Shown piece after piece: positions 25,401 through 34,400 of a stretch of DNA of 64,000 nucleotides (positions are counted from its first letter, which is position 1; the number at the start of each line of letters is the position of its first letter). The stretch spans positions 15,938,529 to 16,002,528 of the forward strand of contig OZ038451.1 in assembly GCA_964036195.1 (NCBI GenBank), given 5' to 3'. The notes beneath the pieces were generated by a model. That model did not search any database and was not told where the DNA came from. It worked only from the letters and a program-made list of their open reading frames with translations. The position numbers and the translations under genes were made by a program. This DNA comes from Sphaerolaimus hirsutus. Taxonomy: Eukaryota > Nematoda > Chromadorea > Monhysterida > Sphaerolaimidae.

Positions 25401-28400
25401 ACTAGTGTAAAACCCAGCCCCTGTGAAATACCCTGAAAGATGTCAATTGTCAAAGTCAAATGGTAAACGGAAGATACAGGACTGTTGACACTTTGCATGT
25501 CATTTGACGTTTTACAGGGCGTTTCCCATGGACCATGGGACCATTAGCATTGAAAAAATCGTCAATTTTTAGAAAATATAATTTGATATAATCTCAGAAA
25601 ATCTCTCAAAAAGAACATATAATTTAATCTCTCTAGAAAATCTTGAAAAAAATATAAATATCATAAAATCTTATATTTTCTGAGATTTTTTAAATATAAG
25701 TTTCCCTGAGATTTTTTCAATGCTAACCATGGTCGACGCATCCTCATTTCCACACGCAAAACCCATGCCGCCACACTCTTAATCACCCTCACAGATGTGC
25801 TACGTGGCCGTATTTCTAGTCTCTAGCTACTCCACAACCAGTAACAATCGCACGACGAAACCATTCAACCCGCTTTTGGGTGAAACGTTCGAGTGCGACC
25901 GTTACACGGACAATTACGGCTGGTGCCAATCCCAGACCCTGTAAAATGCCATGTAAAATGTCAAATGTCATGCAAAGTGTCTTACGTGATGTAAAATGCC
26001 CTGCAAAATGGCAAACGTACGTTTGCCATTTTACAGCGCATTTTACATGACTTTTGTCACTTCACATTTCACTTCACATGACATTTCACATTTTACAGGG
26101 TATTTTACACGGTCTGGGACTGCCCCCAGGAGATCATTGGCGGAACAAGTGTCGCATCACCCACCTGTAGCGGCCCATTTCGTGCAGTCCAAAAGGGGCT
26201 GGCAATTTTATCAGGAATTTAGCATGACTAGCAAATTTCGCGGCAAATATTTGTCGGTTATACCGACTGGTGTTTGTCATTTGAAGTTTGATGGGTGAGT
26301 TTTTGGGAGCGTTTTGAATAGGTTTGTGAATGGGGGTGGAATCTCAATTGGTAGAGATGCCGCAAATTCTATGGTCTTCCTTGATGAGTCACGTGTGAGG
26401 CGTAAATTTCGTAAAACGTATTTTCAGAAATAAAGTTCGAAGTGCAACACACCGCTCACCACTCCCATTTATTTATTTAAGATGTTTACTTCTCATTTGT
26501 CAGAAATTTCAAGTCTACTCGCGGAATTGGCACCAGAGATAGTTTCCAAAATTCACACCCAAATGTCACACTGAGTGGCTGTGATCCTGAACTCCATCAA
26601 GAAAAATCAACCCCTCCCAAAAATAAAAACTTAGCCCCGCCCACTTAATTAACCATTTTGCAGTACGGGCCAGCACTACACATGGCGAAGGGTCACGAGC
26701 ACCGTGCACAATATAATCGTTGGCAAATTGTGGATTGATCACCACGGGGAAACGGCTGTGAGGAATCACGGCACTGGAGATGTGTGCCTGTTGAAATTTG
26801 CACCTTACAGTTATTTTAGCAAGGAACCGCCTAGGAGGGTCGGTCTTTTTGTGGGGGTGTTTGTCGAACGATATATCGTTAGGTTTAAGCATTTGAGTTT
26901 TCTACAATGAGGTGGCCGTTAACTACAGTTGACGGAGATCAAAAATGACGCACTGTGGAAAACTCAAACACTTTCAAAACTAGTTTATGAGTTGTCGAAA
27001 TTTCGTGTGAAAACTAGTGTGCGCAGGGCCATTGTACATTGCAAATACCGGATTTCGACATTTTCTAATTCACATACGGTTCAAATTTTGTAAAATTATA
27101 AAGTTGAATAATGGTAAGTACCTGACCAGAGTGAAGTGAAGAAGTTGCAAAAAGGCGTGGAAAAGTCACATGGTACACTCCCTAAGCATCTCCAAGCCTG
27201 TATCCCGTTTTGACCCTTTTCAGTAGACAGGGGGTTTTTCCGGGGTGGTGGCAGGGTCTCATCAGTACTGACCACCATCTACCTACTTAGCACTGAACTA
27301 CTAAAAGCATTTTGTAATTGCATATTAAAATCGAAAAATCTTCCGATTGTATCGAATATTGACATCGATATCGAGAGGCCCCGTTGTTCTCCACCACATA
27401 TTTACCTTCACCCAAAATGTGTCCACTACCTACAAATCGCTCATAATTTTTACACATTCGATTTTGCACGCACAAGAGACATTTACACACCGCATAAATA
27501 TTCACAGGTAACTGGCATCGTAACAGATCGGACAGGACGGGCAAAATTCGCCCTGCAAGGTCGCTGGGATTCGCACATGGACATGTTGCGGATATTATCT
27601 ACTAAAGGAAATCAATGCGACCCGATTTCATTGGTGGATGAGGGGATGGATGGGTCTGGGAAACCGGTGCTCGAAACTGAACCACCGGTTACTTTGTGGA
27701 AAAAGGGACCATTGTTGTGAGTTTTTGAGTTTGCGTTTTTTCTGGGGCGAATTCTGAAAGTGGATAACAGTCAAGAGTGAATGTCAAGAGGCAAGTGACT
27801 AGTTAGGGTTGGCAAGCGATTTTTTTTAAGCGATTTTTTTTAAAAAAATTTCGATTTTTTTTTTTAAAAATCGCAGCACCCGTACCGATTTTTTTTACAA
27901 AAAATCGCTGGCAAAAAATTTTGGTACTCAAGCACTAGGTAAAATGCAAAAATTTTGCGCGCGAGCGCGCACTTTCATGCAAACAATCCACAAGTTGCTT
28001 TTTTCATGGCTTTGACAACCAATTTGGGGGGTGTAGTACCCATTTATGTGTGCTTTTAAGCGTGTAAGGTAGGCTGTGAATTATTTTAGGAAGTATTCAT
28101 AGTTATGCTTTGTGTTGTCACATCAAACATTTATGCAAAATGCATCCATTTTCACTTCCAATATCATTTATATTTTGTTCTGAGCAAGAACATGCTATTT
28201 CTGCAAATAAAATTGCAAATTGTCGACGAAGTGTGATTCACGTCACAAATATAACAATTTAATTACATTTACACTTAAAAATAACTGACTTTCAAGCTTT
28301 TCCGAAGCTCTACTGTACTTTTATTAGCACAGAAAGTATAAGTGTGCACTCCCTACCAGTTTATATGGCTTTTATTACCCCCAGAGGCGATTTTAGGCAG

Positions 28401-31400
28401 AAATGGGGCTAATTTTGACCCCAGCGATTTTTATTAAAAAAAATCGATTTTTATTTAAAAAAATCGATTTTTTTTTAAAAAAATCGGGGTCGTTAAAAAA
28501 AATCGATTTTTTTCCAACCCTATGACTAGTAAATGTGTAAACTTATCACTTGTAAGTTTACTTGTCACTTGACTTATCATTTATCTTACCACTTGCCACT
28601 CATTGTCACTTGCCCACTTGTGGAATTGGCTCTTGAGTGGTTGTTTCAAATTCGGACCCAACGGTTGTAAACACCAAACATGGTGGGAACCCCCCCCCCC
28701 CCCCTACCAGACCCCTATATGTGCCATTTCGTGTGTCTTTGCCCTTCACAATTTCATTCATATGCAATTTTTTCAGAGCTTTGTCATCTTCACTCATTCA
28801 GTTTTTTTAGTTCACATCACATCATTTTAATTCAATTCTCAATTTCACCCAGCTTCACAAATCGTTGTACCGTTTGATTGTGAAAGAATGGACATTTTAT
28901 TTTGTATCCGTTCGAGCTTTTGGATATCATCCGATTTGGCTGGAACAACATTTTCAATGTGAGAACATTTTTAAAACTTTGGCTTTCTTAAGTTAATGCA
29001 AAAGAGTTTTAAACTTGTGGTCGCCTGTATCTCCGTGGGTGATTCGATCGGGATCCCGATAAGAATTACAAAAAATACACAATATTAAAGCAACTAAAAC
29101 ATTGTAAGCCTATAAAGCTCGAAAAATAAATATAAACACCGTATTACCTCGAATTAACCCCCCCCCCCACAGTCATAAATCTAACGGCACTACGGTATCC
29201 AATAGTACAGTACAGGATCTGCGTATCATCGAAATCCGGTTGCGGGTGGTTTTGGCGTCTGATCTCTTGCGGCACTTGCCGAGTGCTTTTTGTGTGCTCC
29301 GATAATTGTCGCCTTTACACCTTTGACGTAAAAACTACAATTAGGAGGTCGCAGTAGGTTATTATTGGTAATAACATAAATTAGTTTTGCACTAGCCTCA
29401 CCATTGGGCAATCTAAAAATCTGATTTGAATTTTTTTTGAATAAAGCAGATCCTATAAATTGGGTGGTGCTTTTCGTTTTGGCGTTAGCGCCAACCGCTA
29501 TGGTGCTTTTTCATCACTAATCATATATTCCTTACTAGTGATCTGAAAAGCGCCACAACTTTGGCGACAAGCGCCAGGCTATATTTTCATGGGTATAGCG
29601 CCAAGCGCCAGTGGCGCCACAGCAAAATAGCGCCAAGCGCCAAAGGCGCCATGGCGCTTTCCAACCCCTATCCTTACTACCTATATCCAAATATAAACAA
29701 TTAGGTAAGTATAAAATAAACAGGAGTGGCATCCGAAAAAAGCTCAGATAACTTTTTTGCGCGGCTTTCTTCTTTTCGGTTGTAGTCTCTTCGTCATCAT
29801 TCGGTATGGATTCAGCATCGTTCAATGTAGCCGATTTTGGCTGCGCGATTTTTAGACTTTCAGAACAAAAGTGCTATTGAAATTGAACTTTGATGCTTAA
29901 GTATAGTTTTTTCGGCGATTGAAAAAAATCGTCTTCCGTATTTCCTCGAAATACCCCCGTAGAAGTACCCCACTCTCGAAATACCCCTTCAAAATGGCCA
30001 CTATGAAATAATTACCCACCCCCTCGAAATACCCCCCCCCCCCTAATTGTATGTAAATGGAACATACATCACTAAAGCTGTGGTTTGTGATCCGGACAAT
30101 GCAACGTTAAAAACAATGAGCGTGTTACGTTAGAACAGGTTTTGCACCATCTTCACACCACACTTTAATAAGTCTATAGACTCTTATACATGGTGCTTAT
30201 TGTTTCATTTTTCTATGTCTGCGTACGTTGCAAGCAACAAATTAGTACTGGGAGTACAAAAAATTTCTGGCGAAAAAAAATAAGCCCCCCCCCTCGAAAT
30301 ACCCCCTCGTTGAACCCCCCCCCCCCTCAAAATTCTCACTCTGAAACAATCACTCCCCGGGGGGTATTTCGAGAAAATACGGTACTCAAAGTCAGCAGAC
30401 CGCATGCTTTTCAAAAAATGCTACTGCAATTTCCTAAAAAAATGCCACCGTAAATGATGATTTTACTCACCTCCTGGTTACTTTTTGCCACCGGTTCTTT
30501 TTGAACATTTGGTGCCGGTGCCGCAACTACTGGTGCAAAATAAAATTGGCCCAAAACGTGTTTTTTTCGGTAGCCCAATTCACTATTCATATTGCCATCA
30601 AAGTAAACGATACACCATTCAGTATGGTTCTGGGGCCAATCACACACCCTGTAAAGAAATGCAAAATGTCAAATATCATGTAAATAAAAAATTCGTTGGC
30701 ATTCTACTCGACATTTGACACATTTCTGTAACATCTTGCATGAGCTTTGTCAAATCCGTGTGATATTTTACATCACATCTTGCAAGATTTGTGACAGGTT
30801 TTCGATTAATATCTCGACTGCCAACAAGTGTCACATTGAGTCGGGCCTTGTAGAGTGTACAAATTTATACCTTGTTCTACCTACCTATATGAATTTTCGA
30901 TATTACTCAAAACATTCGATATTATCTGGAAAAAAAATCGCGCTATTGAGCCCGCACTAGCTAGTTGACATGGCAAATTCGTGTCAACTGAATGTCAAAT
31001 AATTTCAAGTAAATAAGACAAAAAAAATTGAAAGCATCACACTTAACAGAGACAGTGAAAATTAAGTGTCACGATATTAAAAAACCTATGCTCTATCACA
31101 TAGGTAAGTTGAAATCACATAATTATCCTAAATTTGGTTGACATGCATTCAGTTGACATCCAGCTAGTGGGGGCACATTACAATCTTATGTCGCAAATTT
31201 ATTGTCAACGTGTCATTTTTCATTATTCCAATGAATTGGGCTGGCCAAAAACGTGTCTGGTCAATTATTTTTCGTCCCTGGCGGCGCAGCCGGATTCACA
31301 GCGCTTTTCTGTTCTGAACATTTGACAGTTTTCTCTGTAGCGCCACATTTGATCATCTGCGATGGAAAGTTGTTAGCGTATAGATGGTTCAATTCGAGGG

Positions 31401-34400
31401 TTCCCGAATGAAGCAAGCGCTGAATACGCCAGGCTCATTTTTACATTTTTTGCGATTTTTTCCGTGTTTTTGCCTTCTACCCGTTGACGAAACTACACTT
31501 TCCAATACCCTGTGCGGCGGCCATGTAAACCCGCTGGCCATGTAGCGTCTAAAACTGTATATTTTTGACGTTTTTTATCACTTTTCACCGTTTAAAGTGC
31601 TGAACACATTAGAGTAAAGTCACATGATAAGAAATGTAATTATCTTTTTGACTTTATTCAGCACTTTCAAATGTGGAAAGTGACAAAAACGTCAAAAATG
31701 TCTATTTTTGGTACTTCTCAGTTTTCACGTTATTAAGTGAATATATTCCTTAAATTAAGTCAACATATGATGAGTAAAGATTTCTCATCATATACATGGG
31801 TCCACATGGCGGCCGGGTAGAATCACATGTCAGCCCGGTAAAGGTACATGGCCAGCGGGTTTACATGGTCAGGGAGCCTTGCCTTTCCAGCCCCTGCTAG
31901 CTTCGACCTGCCAAAATTTATTACTAATCAAGTTCAATTCGACTGGGTTTCGTGATCGAATTAATTCTGAAAAATCGGCATCGGGGTTGCAACTTGCAAT
32001 GAATGATATTTGTTTTCAGTGGAATATCCAACAGATTTTTTCCAAATTTAAGGCATATAGACACATTAAATAAAAAAATGTCGAACCTAACTTTGAATAG
32101 CAATGTAAATCGTGTTGACCCCAGAAACCTGATCACTGGTCACCTTATTTTTCTTTCCCTTTTCTAAGCAATCGCCAACCAGTAGTCCAATAATCATGAT
32201 ACCTAATCCCGTTCCAATGAATATGAAACACTCCATCGGGACGTTGAGATTTGAATCACCCCGCCTTCATAATTTAACGCGCGGGAAATTTGTGCAAATT
32301 TCGCTCGGAATTTTTTTTTGTGTTAGTGGGTGTGTTCTGCGTGTTTATGGCCGTATTTCGGATGGTCAAATGATTTTGTTGTGTTCGCGTTTCTGTGAAA
32401 AAAATTTCAGCAGACGCCACTAACTGTGAGATGATCGGAATGAAGCTCTCGCGCTATTATATTAACATGTATCTATGTAAAATATAAGTTTCACAAAATT
32501 TACCAAATTAACCCAAGTTTCTAAAGAACAGCTTAGTTTTTTTCAAGGAAGAATGCATCAGTATGTTCATATGTACACGTAATTTTTTGTATCGTATTTA
32601 TATCCTCTTGAAAAAGTTTATTCCAAATGATTATTTTGGATCCAATGGATTCAAAATATAAAAATAAAAAACACTCAAATAAACATCTCCCTCACTCGCC
32701 AGACCTAATGCCGACACATTCTACAATTTCACCCGACTGGCTGTGGAATTGAACGAGCCGGAACCGGGGGTTTGCCCGACAGATTCCCGATTTCGACCCG
32801 ACCAGAGACTTTTGGAACAGTGCCAAGTTGACGAAGCCAATGCGGAGAAAATGCGACTGGAGGAGAAACAGAGACAGAAGAGAAGAATGCGAGAGAATTG
32901 CGATGATCAAGGGGGTTGGTTTCTTGGAAAATGAGTATTTTTGGTATTGGATAATTTGAAGCGAAATGAAGTTGCATATTTATGGTCTGCATCCTGTAAA
33001 GTGTCATGCAAATTTGTTGCGCAACCGTGTAAAATTTTATCTTGCATTTTACCGGGAACTAGGTATACATTTTATAAATGACAATATATTTAAAATGTCA
33101 CGTTGTATTTTAGAGGGTGCGGTACTGGCGATTAGTGATGGAAAATAGGCATGGCGCTGGCGCCAGAGGGAAAAGCGCCCTGGCGCCTAGGGTTGACACT
33201 AGGGTGTCAAATTTCCGTTTTCCGTTTCCGTTTTCCGCAGGCAAATTTTTTCCGTTTTCCGTTCCGTTTTCCGGCTGCTGAAATTTTTTTTCCGTTTTCC
33301 GTTCCGTTTTCTGGCAACTTTTTTTTCCGTTTCCGTTTTTCCGGCTCATTTTCCGTTTTCCGGCTAAATTTTCAGTTTTTCCGCTTTTTTTCCGTTTTCC
33401 GCCTCAATTTTCCCTTTTTCTGGCTCAACTTTCTGTTTTCTGATTAGCCAAACTGGTAAAAATTCATGCAGATTGTCAATGATGTGAAAAATTTTCTGTT
33501 GCCAGCAAAATTACTGCAAATTTTGTCCACTTGCAGCAAAATTTCAGCAAATTTTACCCGTTTTCCAGCAAAATTTCAGCAAGTTTATCCATTTCCGTGC
33601 AAATTTGATTTTTCCGTTTCCGTTTTTCCGGCCTCTTTTTCCGTTTTCCGGCTGCTGAAAATTTTTTACCGTTTCTGTTTCCGTTTTCCGCCAAGTGCAA
33701 ATTTTTTTCCGTTTTCCGTTCCGTTTTCCGGCCGCTGAAAATTTTTTTCCGTTTCCGTTTTCCGTAAAAAAATTTTGTTGACACCCTAGTTGACACTTGA
33801 TTTTTTTAAACTGATTTTTTTTTTAAATCACGGTGGAAACTGATTGTAATTTTAAAAAATCAAAATGAAAAATTTATGGTAGACTTGCACTAGGTATTTT
33901 GCAATTTTTTGCGCGGGAGCGCGCAATTTCCAATACACATTACCATTGGTGGTGTTTTCATGGGTTTTGGGGCATTTTTAGTGTAAAATATTGCATTTAT
34001 TCATGCTACAGTGCAATAATAAGCCGTGATATGCTAGTGTAGTATAAAATATCCAGCCAATGTGCTCCCACATACTCCTACAGTGTGTAGCATCACTGGC
34101 AATGTATTAGCCTTCTCTTACAACCTTCTTTAAGCACTATTCCATGCTGAATTTCACTTGAAGTCACAAACGTTTGACAAAAGGTGATATACGTAATAAG
34201 TTGACATAAAATGGATATTTTTGATAGAAATCACAGCTTATAATGCTATCCCATGACTCCACAGTCATAATATGACCACAATAGACATAACAATGCATTG
34301 TCTGACACTTGACATACACATATTTTTTCTCTATACCCCCATTTTGGGAGATTTAAAAAAAATCTGATTTTAATTTAAAAAATCAATTTAAAAAAAATGA

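Noticed and set aside
29226..29411. Minus-strand 61-codon frame (KLIYVITNNNLLRPP...)
   Set aside because: It lies inside an OSBP intron with no convincing splice sites or homology.
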